Assembly (NCBI RefSeq): GCF_028554725.1
Contig: NC_071670.1
Location: 54,258,501 to 54,322,500, forward strand
Reading direction: 5' to 3'
Length of the DNA: 64,000 nucleotides
Origin: Zeugodacus cucurbitae
Lineage: Eukaryota; Arthropoda; Insecta; Diptera; Tephritidae
Shown here: positions 37,701-48,471 of the stretch, in pieces
Layout: every line of letters starts with the position of its first letter
How positions within the stretch are numbered: the first letter of the stretch is position 1
Notes under the pieces: model-generated
What the model saw: only the letters and a program-made list of their open reading frames with translations
The model's database searches: none
Told to the model about the DNA's origin: nothing
Made by a program: the position numbers and the translations under genes

Positions 37701-38429
37701 ACTTTACCCACATCGACCACAAATATGGAGACTGAAGCGGCCGAAACTTCCGAAGAGGATCCCATGGAGGCTTGTGAACTAACGTCGGTTACGGAAGATG
37801 ATCCAGTACGCTTTGTAACAGTTACCTATAACGGTCCTGATGTAGCGCCAGCAAATCCTTTGCCACGACGAGATTTTACAAACTTCAAAATGGTCGTTGC
37901 CTTCGATGAGGAAGAGAAACACATTTGGCGCATGACCGACGAAATGGTGTTATTTACTACATCACCCTCATCCCAACAAATACGTAACATTCCGAAAAAA
38001 CGTAAGGTACGCATAAATACATGTGGCGTTGATCTGGATAACATCGCCACTGTAGGTGTAGTGCATAGCACGACAACAACAACACAGCAAGTAACCACCT
38101 CAACTGTTAGCAGCTCTAATGAAGCCAAACCAGCTGCAACTTCTACACCCATCTCTGCGCCAGCCACTAGCAGCACACAAGAACCACGGAGGCGGACGTG
38201 AGTTGCAATATAGCATATTATTTGACTTCACAAACATCCAATTGACATTAATTTCATTTGCAGGAGACCAACAAAGCATGTTGTCGCTGATACGGAAGTT
38301 GCGAGTGGATCGTCTGCGTCGGCGCCACCAACTCAAACAGCAACAACGAATTCTGCTGGTCCTACAGATGTGCTCCAAATAGACGACATTGAATCGCTCC
38401 TTTCGCGTTTGCATGGAAAAGAAAACTAA
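31432..38429 (+). CDS. mxc: Multi sex combs (NPAT homologue), histone locus body scaffold
   Basis: Nine coding exons by my splice reading: 31432-31477, 31564-31728, 31824-32061, 32133-32472, 32537-32813, 32875-33356, 33420-33549, 33610-38197 and 38264-38429. All junction phases agree and the total is 6,432 bp, about 2,143 residues. The N-terminus (HSDIARLVLGYLKRQKLEG, then GFTPHSFCPDLEDII) matches the LisH region of NPAT/Mxc. Exon 3 (VDRFVSSLTSSQRFELFELK) fits the following self-interaction region. The rest is mostly disordered: Gln/Thr-rich, then Lys/Glu/Ser-rich with many SP/TP sites, as expected of a Cdk2-regulated scaffold. The C-terminus ends VLQIDDIESLLSRLHGKEN. In Drosophila Mxc nucleates the histone locus body and drives replication-dependent histone transcription. 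The predicted protein is somewhat longer than my recollection of fly Mxc (about 1,800 residues). The donor at 32813 (GTATGT) was chosen over a frame-equivalent GTGGTA three bases earlier. Confidence 0.92.
33357..33419 (+). other. mxc: Frame-preserving 63-bp mini-intron in mxc
   Basis: GAACAG then GTATTT at the left; a pyrimidine-rich TTATCTTCTCTTGAGCAG at the right. Length 63 is divisible by three with no stop, so it reads through as coding. Removing it gives GDEQVFIDGSSGQF. The peptide EQVF occurs at both junctions only because of the splice-site sequences. The interior (SIAIHILSKIYNFL) is unlike its hydrophilic surroundings. Confidence 0.7.
33550..33609 (+). other. mxc: Frame-preserving 60-bp mini-intron in mxc
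   Basis: GTAATT donor after AATATTG and a strong CTTTTCTTCTCCGCAG acceptor. The 60 bp carry no stop in frame. Splicing gives PENIGQLPPNTILVASAQK; reading through would add a Cys/Phe-rich insert out of character with the flanks. Confidence 0.75.
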
Positions 38430-40180
38430 CGAATTTCAGATTTCAGTATATACTTAAGTGTTCGCTTTAACATACATAGTTTTTACGCAAATATGCTTTA
38501 TGTGCATTGGCGATCATACATATGCATCTATTAATTTATGTATATGTATAAGTATGTAAAGATTTAGTATTCGCAATAATAGTTAATTTGACGTTAAGTT
38601 TTATTTTTAAGTTATTATGTGACTTTAATTTCGATACATACTATATATGTACGTTGATTAGATCTTTGCATTGAGATCTATTTGAAATATATCCGAACAA
38701 ATAAGAAAGAAAGTAAAAAAGAAGAAAATTGTTCTCGTTTAGAAATTATTACACTAATTTGTACATTAACGATATGTTAATCTCCTTTAAGGATTAAGGA
38801 TATTATTTTTATGTTAAACTAATGTAAAAATCTATTTCGAGCTTGTAAAATTATAAAATACATTGTTTGGCGCAAATTATAAATTACAATCTATCGTTTT
38901 TAATTATATTTTTTACAAATTACAAGTCAAGTAGCAAACCTAGTCTGATTGTCAAATGACAATACAGTGCTGTCTAATAAAAAATGCCTGTGTTTAGTAC
39001 ACTTCTGTAAAGATTTTACAATTCTTCACTAGAACTGTCGCTTGGCTTTGTATAAAAACAGATTTTTGATTTCAACAAATTCATAATAACTTTGGAAACA
39101 AAATAAATAAATAAACATTTCTAATTTACTATTAGCTTATTTTTCATTTTAGTACACGCAATTTTAAGTACATTTGCATGCTTGAGAAATGTGGCAACAC
39201 CTGCTTACGGCTGCTGTCAAATTGTTTTGCTGATTGCACTGACAGGACGCAAGGAACTCGCTGTCGCTTTCAAAGGCAGTAGTTGTCGCCTTCCAAATCA
39301 GAGAACAAATAATTTTTCGTTGCGAACGGACAAGTGAAGTGGTTTTTAGTTTTAATCCGGAAAAACAAATGTTTGAATTCCAATAATAAACTTAAAGTTT
39401 GTGTAGCGAAAAATCTCTTCAATTATTGTTTGTGTACGCCTAGGAGCGTACGTTGTGTCAAAAAGTCACCGTCCTTGATTGCAAGTGCAAATAAAATTCA
39501 AAGGCCAAAAAGCTGCAGACACCAGTATCGGAATTGGCCGCCGTCAACATAGTAGCGGTGGTATTTGGAATTTTAGAATTTTTAACCAAAATCACAAAAA
39601 CAAACAAGAAAATCTTCAAACCAGAGTAGCAACAATTGTGTGTGTGTCTATACTCGACATAGAATTTATTATTAATTAAATGAATTGTGGAAATGTGTAT
39701 TATGTGTGATCGCGAGCAAATATTGTTATTGCTATAGAAAAATAGCCATAATTGTTTACGTGATGATTTGTTGAAAGAGTAGTCAAGACCGTGCAATAAT
39801 TCCATAGTGTATAACCGCGTGTATTTTACTGCGTCCATACAGATGTAGATCAATGTGTGCGTACATCAATGTGTGTGTCTAAAATAAATGCATATGTGCT
39901 CATATGGCTGTCAATACTGGCGCGCTTAAAAGGCAAATAAGATTTGTGTCACTTTTCGTTGTGCGGTAAAAGCATTTTTCCATATATAAACTATATGTAT
40001 AAACTACAACGCACAACTGTAAATAAATACTTAGCATATCTATAATCCCAACAATAATAAAAATAAAAATAAAAAAATAATTCATATATATTTATCAGCA
40101 CTTCTCGAAGAAGTAAGTAGTGGCGGAGTGAGCAAGTTACATACAGTCCATTTTATCTGCATTCATACAACAGCAACAAG
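38430..40180. other. mxc 3' UTR, and Vav promoter and 5' UTR region
   Basis: The left part is AT-rich 3' UTR with a possible poly(A) signal. At about 39210-39350 the sequence is richer in GC (ACTGACAGGACGC, TCGCTGTCGCTTTC) and may hold the Vav start site. Short open frames in 39330-39680 look like 5' UTR noise. Confidence 0.4.
38976..38981 (+). terminator. Candidate poly(A) signal of mxc
   Basis: AATAAA about 550 bases after the mxc stop, followed by GT/T-rich sequence. A second cluster (AAATAAATAAATAAAC) lies at about 39100-39117. Either could serve; none is proven. Confidence 0.35.
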
Positions 40181-40480
40181 ATGGCTTTGCCCAGCAACAA
40201 TACTGGTAGCGGTAGTGGTAGTGGCGGTGTTTTGGGCGCAACCGGCGGCGGTAGTGCTGGTGGCGGTGTCGCCAATAATGATTTGTGGCGCGAGTGTGTT
40301 GCATGGTTAACGCGTTGCAAAATTATACCACCCGATCACAAAGCCAATTGGCCCGACTCAGAAATACGCGTCCTTGCCTTGACGCTGCGCGATGGTGTTT
40401 TACTCTGTAATTTGGTCATTTATTTGGATGCCAACAGCATGGATCCGCGCGATTTCAATCGCAAGCCACAAATGGCACAG
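40181..40480 (+). CDS. Vav: Vav guanine-nucleotide exchange factor, first coding exon
   Basis: ATG at 40181 after CAACAAG. One hundred codons run to a GTGAGT donor at 40481 in phase 0. Residues 1-31 are a Gly/Ser-rich leader (NTGSGSGSGGVLGATGGG). From residue 34, DLWRECVAWLTRCKIIPPDH starts the calponin-homology domain, continuing through SEIRVLALTLRDGVLLCNLV and MDPRDFNRKPQMAQ. This is the characteristic Vav N-terminus. Vav proteins activate Rac/Rho downstream of receptor tyrosine kinases; the CH domain helps autoinhibit the DH domain. The rest (CH end, DH, PH, C1, SH2, SH3) must lie further on. I recognised no second exon in the next 23.5 kb, so the first intron is long or the exons are beyond the window. 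Confidence 0.92.
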
Positions 40481-41067
40481 GTGAGTAATACATTCTTTCT
40501 TACTTATTATTAGATTAAATATGTACTGTAGTCAATAGTAGAAATAGTAGAAAGTCTGTCATGCAAGGTCTTTCTTATTTTTCATTATTTGAAGTCACAT
40601 GAACATACTTATATAAATGGCGCCAGCGTCCAGTCCAAGGCCAGACTTTCATTTTCCGACTGTTTACTTAACTTCCACAGTTATTTACATGCGTACATAT
40701 GTATACGTGCTATATAAATATGTGTTTTAAGATAACCTTAAGAAAATAAATTATCTTCTTATATTTTTCCGCTCGTATGCATGATCTGGTTATTTCTGTG
40801 TCATCCAAAAACGGTGCTGTGTTGTTTATATAATATTTATAGCAGCGCTTGTACGCACATTTCGTATGTGTTTCTAATATTAGCTTATCTCCATACATAT
40901 TCCCCATTCGGGTGTGCGGATATGGGTGCAGTAAGCGCAACTAAGTTATAATGGTAGGGTAGCTTATTAAATGACTGATAACAGGTAGACTAATCGGTTG
41001 ACAACTCGCTTATTAACTGGTATCTCATCACTTTCGGATATTCATGATTTGTAATACATTTTTTCTA
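40481..41067. other. Start of Vav intron 1
   Basis: Non-coding sequence between the Vav donor and the DD41D insertion. Nothing recognisable. Confidence 0.45.
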
Positions 41068-42023
41068 AAGGGTGATTTTTTAAGAGCTTGATAACTTTTA
41101 AAAAAAAAAAAACGCATAAAATTTGCAAAATCTCATCGGTTCTTTATTTGAAACGTTAGATTGGTTCATGACATTTACTTTTTGAAGATAATTTCATTTA
41201 AATGTTGACCGCGGCTGCGTCTTAGGTGGTCCATTCGGAAAGTCCAATTTTGGGCAACTTTTTCGAGCATTTCGGCCGGAATAGCCCGAATTTCTTCGGA
41301 AATGTTGTCTTCCAAAGCTGGAATAGTTGCTGGCTTATTTCTGTAGACTTTAGACTTGACGTAGCCCCACAAAAAATAGTCTAAAGGCGTTAAATCGCAT
41401 GATCTTGGTGGCCAACTTACGGGTCCATTTCTTGAGATGAATTGTTCTCCGAAGTTTTCCCTCAAAATGGCCATAGAATCGCGAGCTGTGTGGCATGTAG
41501 CGCCATCTTGTTGAAACCACATGTCAACCAAGTTCAGTTCTTCCATTTTTGGCAACAAAAAGTTTGTTAGCATCGAACGATAGCGATCGCCATTCACCGT
41601 AACGTTGCGTCCAACAGCATCTTTGAAAAAATACGGTCCAATGATTCCACCAGCGTACAAACCACACCAAACAGTGCATTTTTCGGGATGCATGGGCAGT
41701 TCTTGAACGGCTTCTGGTTGCTCTTCACCCCAAATGCGGCAATTTTGCTTATTTACGTAGCCATTCAACCAGAAATGAGCCTCATCGCTGAACAAAATTT
41801 GTCGATAAAAAAGCGGATTTTCTGCCAACTCACACATTTCGAACCGAACACTGATTTTGGTAATAAAATTCAATGATTTGCAAGCGTTGCTCGTTAGTAA
41901 GTCTATTCATGATGAAATGTCAAAGCATACTGAGCATCTTTCTCTTTGACACCATGTCTGAAATCCCACGTGATCTGTCAAATACTAATGCATGAAAATC
42001 CTAACCTCAAAAAAATCACCCGT
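41068..42023 (-). mobile_element. Deleted DD41D (rosa-like) element, copy 2
   Basis: A 956-bp element flanked by TA at 41066-41067 and 42024-42025, with the same AAGGGTGATTTTTT / ACGGGTGATTTTTT termini as copy 1. By eye the two differ only by the 12 bp missing in copy 1 and one homopolymer base. It lies in probable Vav intron 1, antisense to Vav. Confidence 0.9.
41175..41910 (-). pseudogene. DD41D transposase with internal deletion
   Basis: The ATG at 41910 opens MNRLTNEQRLQIIEFYYQNQ and then meets TGA after SVRNV. The catalytic half is open in another frame (CELAENPLFYRQILFSDEAH, WFQQDGATCHTA, CDLTPLDYFLW) down to a stop at 41175. The missing part would be the helix-turn-helix DNA-binding region. 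The three catalytic Asp residues are retained but no complete transposase can be made. Confidence 0.88.
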
Positions 42024-42130
42024 TATATACATATTTCGGCGTTCATATGTTTGTATGTATGTGTTTAAACAAATTTATTATGTGTTCTTATTTAAGATTA
42101 TGTTCCCAGAAATTATTACCATTAAAATAA

Positions 42131-42270
42131 ATGTTGTTGTTGTTGAAGTGGCATACAAAATTTCCAAATAATTCTGAGAAATGCTGCCGATTTGACAATC
42201 TCTGGGCAGATAAGAAGCCGGGTCCGTTTAATTTTTGATTCCTGATTTGACAGATCAGAAAACTGTGTAC
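42131..42270 (+). repeat. Short dispersed 'TTGTTGTT...' repeat, copy 3
   Basis: Starts TGTTGTTGTTGTTGAAGTGG, then GCTGCCGATTTGACAATCTC and AAGCCGGGTCCGTTTAA. Related to 27950-28080. A similar opening (TTGTTGTTGAAGTG) also occurs near 5645. Confidence 0.5.
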
Positions 42271-43589
42271 TTAATCGGAAGGTTTATCAGTCCAAAATTT
42301 TATTTTTCTGATGGTTTTCTGCTTTTACAACAACAACTTATCCTCAAAGAATAATATTTCGTTTGAAAACTATTTTTTTTTATTCCATATCACTTATATT
42401 ACACAAAATTCATTTCGGACAGCATGGACACGTCTCATATGTCGCACTGATTACAAATGTCTCACTATCTTTTATTATTCAAAATAGCACATACAACAAA
42501 GCCTGCAATTTTGGTATCACTTTTGCTTGCAATTTGTTTTGTGCCATTTCATGCGAGAATTTCCATAAAAACCCAACAAAACAGCACGCAATCGCATAAT
42601 AAATGCAGTGCCAACAGCAATTAGAAGAATACAAAACCTTCAGTTTGTTATCAACAGAGATTTGTATGCCTTTCACCATTTATATGCAAAATTAACTTCC
42701 TTCCGCTTATCAACAATGCGTTGCTACAGAGGCAGTTGCAGAGGCGGCATTATAATTGTTGTTATTATTCTTGTTAGCTACACAACAGGCATATCAAGAC
42801 TACAGACAGACAGCATATAAGTTGACCAGTGTGTGTTGTTGTTGTTGTTGTGTATATTTGCTAGTTATAGTATATAGTCGCATATAATTGCTGTCACTAC
42901 AGCTCGTGCTATTGTTATTATTATTATTGTTGTTGTCGGTGTGAAATATGACTTTCTATCATATTTCTTTTGTTATTTGTTGTATCAGTTTTTCCATGAA
43001 ATAATTAAATAAAATATGGCAAAGCACACATGGAGCTGGCTATGGCTATTTGTGTGTAAGCTATATGTATACCGTTAGCTAAATGTTTGTTTGCGTGTAT
43101 GGTATGCAGCCGTAAATTTGACTGTGTCTCGGAAAGTGAGCAAATCGTTTTTGGCTGGACTGAGACGAAAGAGAAGAAAAAAAATATTTTTTTGAAAAAG
43201 CGAAATAGTGAACGTAACAAACATAATTAAAATATAATTAAAGTAAACAAATTATATGAAGCTATGAAATTATATTATTAATTTAAAAATATAAAAAAAA
43301 AAACATTTTTAAAAATATTTTCCGTATAATGCAAAGGAAAAATTCAAAATCCATTAAATTTTTCACGTAATTTATAGATGTGGTTGTAAAAAAAAAAAGA
43401 AAAAACCCTTAGGAATTTAAAAAAAATGCTGTTTGGTTAGTTATAAATTGCGAAATTTTTGGTTTTCTATACCCGATAGTATTTAATCTGAGCAGATTTT
43501 TGATGAAATTCTCATTCATATGACACTTATGCTTAAAGCTTTTGACACACATTTTGAAAGTTTATTTATTATTTAATATTTTGTTTTAT
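42271..43589. other. Vav intronic DNA
   Basis: No exon recognised. TTG/ATT triplet simple repeats occur around 42835-42940 and poly(A) runs near 43300-43420. Confidence 0.4.
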
Positions 43590-44800
43590 TTTTATACTCT
43601 CGCAACAAAAGTTGCTAAAGAGAGTATTATAGTTTTGTTCACATAACGGTTGTTTGTAACACCCAAAACTAAACGAGTTAGATATAGGGTTATATATACC
43701 AAAGTGATCAGGGTGAAGAGTGGAGTTCAAATCCGAATGTCTGTCTGTCCGTCCGTCCGTCTGTGCAAGCTGTAACTTGAGTAAAAATTAAGATATCTTG
43801 ATGAAACAAGTTTCACTTACTACACTTATTTCTTGGCACCATAGGAAGGTTGCTTTCGAAAATGAGCAAAATCGGACCACTGCCACGCCCACAAAATGGC
43901 GAAAACCGAAAACACATAAAGTGCCATAACTAAGCCATAAATAAAGCTATGAAAATAAAATTTGGTATGAAGGATCTCACTATGAAGGGGCATATTTGGA
44001 TGTAATTTTTGGGGGAAGTGGGCTTGGCCCCGCCCCCTACTAAGTTTTTTGTACATATCTCGCAAACCAATAGAGCTATATAAACCAAACTTTCTGCAGT
44101 CGTCTTTTTTAGCCACTTCCTAATACAGTCCAAAAATGAAAGAAATCGGATCATAACCACGCCCACCTCCCATATAAAAGTTAGGTTGAAAATTACTAAA
44201 AGTGCGTTACCCACTAACGAAAAACGTCAGAAACTTCACATAAGAAATGGCAGATGGAAGCTGCACTCAGATTATTTTACAAAATGGAAAATGGGCGTGG
44301 CATCGCTCACTTATGGGTCGAAAACCATATCTCAGGAACTACTCAACCGATTTCGATGAAACTTGGTTTGTAATAGTTTCCTTACATCCCAATGATATGT
44401 TGTGAAAATAGGCCAAATCGCTTCACAACCGCACCTACTTCCTATATACAAGAACTTTGAAGACTATCCGAATCGTTTACTTTACAATATATAAAGTAAG
44501 TACTGGTGAAGATATCGGTGCAGAACTTTGCACAAATACTATGTTAATGGTGTGGCAGCCCCATTCTAAAAATCGCCGAAATCGGACCATAGGTTTTTAA
44601 GGCCCCATATTTCGAACACGAGGGCCTCGGTGCTTCTAACCTAATATTATGGTTTCCAACTTTCAATGGACTTTATGCACTATATATGACGAATATGTGG
44701 GTCAAATTGTGTATTATATAATATAAATAAAGTTAAATAAATAAATTGAGAGAGTATAAAATGTTCGGTTACACCGGAACTTAGCCCTCCCTTACTTATT
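43590..44800 (+). repeat. GC-box dispersed repeat, copy C (reference copy)
   Basis: About 1.2 kb, starting TTTATACTCTCGCAACAAAA with a GCAAC/GTTGC hairpin (an inner stem between CTCTC and GAGAG). It ends 'gagagtataaaatgttcggttacac', 'ggaacttagccctccc' and 'cttactt', with a GTTCGG/CCGAAC-type hairpin. Inside, GC-box-like words lie at 43883, 44026, 44157, 44292 and 44428, about 135 bp apart. CCACGCCC and GGGCGTGG orientations alternate, which makes a higher-order unit of roughly 270 bp. No coding capacity; short ORFs in it merely follow the DNA repeat. Confidence 0.82.
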
Positions 44801-46189
44801 TTTTTTCTAATTTATTAATTTTACTTTAAAATATATTTTCTTTTACATTATTTTATTTTTATTTAATTTTATTTTATTTGTTTTTATTTATTTTTAATCA
44901 TTTTTTATTTATTAAATTTATTTTTTTATTTATTTAAATTTCTTTAAAATTTTTTTGTGTTATCCTTAACTTTTTAATTAAATGGCAAAGTCTAAAGACA
45001 GTCAAATAAATATCGCACAAGCTTTAGTAAGAAAAAAATAGAGTTTCTAATCTCAGCTAAATTTTGAACCATTTTTCCTAAGCTTTGATCTGAATTTTCA
45101 TAGAATATTCTCTGCATGAAAGCTAAAATGCATGTACGACCGCCCACATCCACACCCACACACAGTGTTTAATGTCATCCATCATACAGAATGTTTGGGT
45201 GGCAAACAAAAGCTTAGAGTCATAAATTCGACATTGAACCCAGGGGGCTTCACACATAATCAAGCACGCACAACGTAGGAAATACAAATTATACATGCAA
45301 TATGACGCTACACTCCTACACAACATGTAGGGAATTATGAGCTTTTGATCAGCACAGGGTGCATTTTAGAGTATTAGTAAATTGTTGAGGCGAACGCTCG
45401 GCAATCGATGCAAGTAAATATACGGCTTAAAACCAGTGAATGTTTACTTGATCTTTTGTTGAGAAAATGATCAAAGAGATCGCAAGATCTTGGCTCAGCG
45501 ATCACCTTACAATGCTGCGGCTCTTGCGTTCGAAATTTGTTCGTGCTGCAACTCAAAATGGTTGAAAAGATTGCACTCGATAGCAAATATCAGAGCTCAA
45601 TGAGTTTTCCTGAAATACATTTTTCAAAAAATGTAGAAGGTCAAAAGAAAGGATAAATTGAGAAAATCGATGGTCTTTTTTCACAAATATTTTTTTCTTA
45701 AGTTCAATATTTCAAAAATTTCAATTTTCGTCAAAAATATTTTTTTTTCAACAAATTGTTTACCCTTTTCTGACAAGTTAACACACAATTTTACTGTCAT
45801 CAAATTTATTAAAGTAATTTACACATTGTGTGCGTGTAAACACAAGTTGTTGGATTGGAATAGAATTTCTCACTTGCACACATTGGGCCATTAGAATTTC
45901 CATAAAAATAAAGAGTGTAATGCTGACCCATTATTATGAATACAAATTGCTTGCAAATCCGTACATATCAAATTATTAGTAGGGGTCGGTTTTTTTTTAA
46001 GAAAATATTTTTGCCGTCTCCTGAGAATTTAAGTTTTATTTAGAAAATACTTGTCGTGTTCTTTTTTCCTAATTTCTAATGTGTTTTACAATTTTAAGCC
46101 TGCCTTTTTTAATTTTTTCATCGCAAATCTTGTTTGTGACAAATTAAAAGTGCATTTGTGAAACATATTTTAATGAAAACAGCGCAAAA
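44801..46189. other. Vav intronic or intergenic AT-rich DNA
   Basis: TTTATTTT-type low-complexity at 44810-44960. No exon seen. Confidence 0.4.
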
Positions 46190-46545
46190 ATTATTTTTTA
46201 TTTAATAATTTCCAAAAAAGACAAAAAGTATTTTTGATAAATCAGAATTATTTTTTTGTATTTTTTTTTTTAAATATTTTTTTTATATTTTTTTTTATAA
46301 TTATTTTTTTATGATTTTTTTTATAATTACCTTTTTACAATTATTTTTTTTATATTTTTTCTATTAATTATTTTTTTTTTAATATATATGTTTTTTAAAT
46401 ATTTCTTTTACTAATTATTTTTTTTATATTTTTTTATTAATTATTGTTTTTTTTTAAATATATATTGTTTTTTAATATTTTTTTTATTAATTATTTTTTT
46501 TTTTATATTTTTTTTTTTTAAATATTTTTTATTTAATTTCACTAT
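46190..46545. repeat. Poly(T)/TATTTTTT low-complexity tract
   Basis: About 350 bp built from runs of T separated by ATA/AAT, with a rough recurrence of 'aattattttttt' every 30-60 bases. Antisense Lys/Asn-rich frames here are artefacts. Confidence 0.7.
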
Positions 46546-46953
46546 TAAAAAAATTTCCTCAATATTTAATCTCCCCAAAAACCGATCTGACCTAGTAAAT
46601 ATATTTTGCACGCGCATATACGCACTTCCATAGCCATAGAAAACTACACGTATATATTCATGTCCAAGCGCTTGACTGAGTATACACATACATGTGATCA
46701 GTTTCAATGTACTCTCATATTTTCCGGCGAATTGGGGCTCTTTGGTAAGCGAATATGTTAATTAAAACGCAAAATGTTACCATTTTTGTGAAAATTTTTT
46801 TATTAACTGTACAATGTAGGTCATTAAGGGAGATTTCGGTTGAAAAATCCCCATTAAGCTGTCATTTTTCATTGGGCGTATATTTATTTGTTCACAGCTA
46901 ACCTATGTGAAATTTCGTAGAACCATTTTTTATTTATGGTCGCTTTTGGGAAT

Positions 46954-47247
46954 GCTCCTTCGGCTATATAAACCATTTTTGTGTTTCTATGAAAAAATAG
47001 ACAGGTACTAGTAGTGTTAAAAAATAACTAAATTTTGTTACAAAAAAAAAAAAAAAAAAAAAAATTCCCGTTATTTTTTGAACACGTCTCGTACATATAT
47101 CAGCTCCTTCGGCTATATAAACCATTTTTGTGTTTCTATGAAAAAATAGACAGGTACTAGTAGTGTTAAAAAATAACTAAATTTTGTTCAAAAAAAAAAA
47201 AAGAAAATTCCCGTTATTTTTTGAACACGTCTCGTACATGTATCATT
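46954..47247 (+). repeat. Tandem duplication of a mariner-type element end
   Basis: Two units of about 149 and 145 bp, each starting GCTCCTTCGGCTATATAAAC and ending with AATTCCCGTTATTTTTTGAA, CACGTCTCG then TA. Units differ mainly in the length of the internal poly(A) run. The terminus is the right-hand inverted repeat of the same family as 48141-48471. No left end was found upstream. Confidence 0.75.
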
Positions 47248-48140
47248 GTTAATTTTCTCGACGACTGGGGAATTTGATATATGTAAATACTGATAAGCTT
47301 GCAATCATAACTGTTTATATCTTATATAGAATTCAACCTAACGTAATTATGCCTCTTTTTTTAAACATTTCTTGGAACTAAATCACTGTTATAACTGATT
47401 TCTAATGCAAATTTGAAACACTTTAACATCAATGAATATTAAAATATTTTTTATGCAAATATCCGTAAAATCAGTGTCTAACATGGCGACAGCCGAACTG
47501 CTTACTTTTATTCGCATTTTATGCGTAGGCTGCAAGGGCAGTCGTGGAAAGTGTCTACTAACAGTTTTTGACGACTTCAACTGCCAATAAGTTACGAAAA
47601 ACATTTACTGTTTTCATTTCCTTTTGCCATTGTTCCGTAGTATCCGTGCCATACGTAATGTCCTTTCAATGGAGTGTCGATAAGTAATTTGTTGAATTTT
47701 CGTAAATATCTTCATTTGCGTCATAAAAACTAAATAACCGTAACTAAATGAAAAGATGAAGTGACGATAAGTTAAATGAAAAAGCGAAAAAATGTGCGTA
47801 AATGCGTCAAGTAATGAAGGAAGTGTGGAACTGGAGGTGGGTATGGGTATATAGATGGAGAGCAAAAACTTCATTACTACGTTGAATATTGTTTTCATGC
47901 ATATTTGATGGCAAAAAGATGATGGTATTTTCTTCTTTTTTTTTTTGTTTTTTTCTCTTTTGTGATTTTAGCCATTTTTCCGCACCAAATGTGCCGAAAA
48001 AAGTAGACCTTCTGTGTTTTGCTTAGATTCGCATTTTTTTTTGTTGACGCTCATAAATGCCACACTTATTTCTTTGATGTTCTTTTGCCGCAAACGACAT
48101 GTTGTTGGGAATATATGTATAATGCGAAAATATAAGAATG
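47248..48140. other. Non-coding DNA
   Basis: No supported exon; T-rich at 47935-47965. Confidence 0.4.
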
Positions 48141-48471
48141 CGAGGTGTGTTCAAAAAATAACGGGAATTTTCGATTTTTGAAAAAATATTTATTCATTCT
48201 TTCGCATTAACGTTGTCGTCTTTAAAATAGTCCCCATTAGATATTATGAACTTATACCAATGCTTCTTCCAATTGTTTAAATACTTCTCAAACTAGATTG
48301 TTTGAATAACCTTCGGCTCTTTCAGCGATTTTTGGTCTGCTTGTTGGACGGCCCTTTAAGATTATATCTTAATTTTTGGAAATATGAAAAAGCCACACGA
48401 AGCCCAATTAGGCTGTCCAACTCCATTAAATTTGAATTTTACAATTCCCGTTATTTTTTGAACATACCTCG
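48141..48471 (-). mobile_element. Mariner-derived MITE (331 bp)
   Basis: Termini CGAGGTGTGTTCAAAAAATA (left) and the reverse-complement form AACATACCTCG (right), with TA after the right end; the left TA is mutated to TG. On the minus strand the interior encodes a remnant of a mariner transposase C-terminus (NNWKKHWYKFIISNGDYF), so this is an internally deleted mariner. Confidence 0.78.

Noticed and set aside
43826..44116. 96-codon frame in repeat copy C, with partial similarity to frames in copy A
   Set aside because: Similarity follows DNA repeat conservation; copies B and D do not keep the frame.
46441..46707. Lys/Asn-rich minus-strand frame
   Set aside because: Product of the poly(T) tract.
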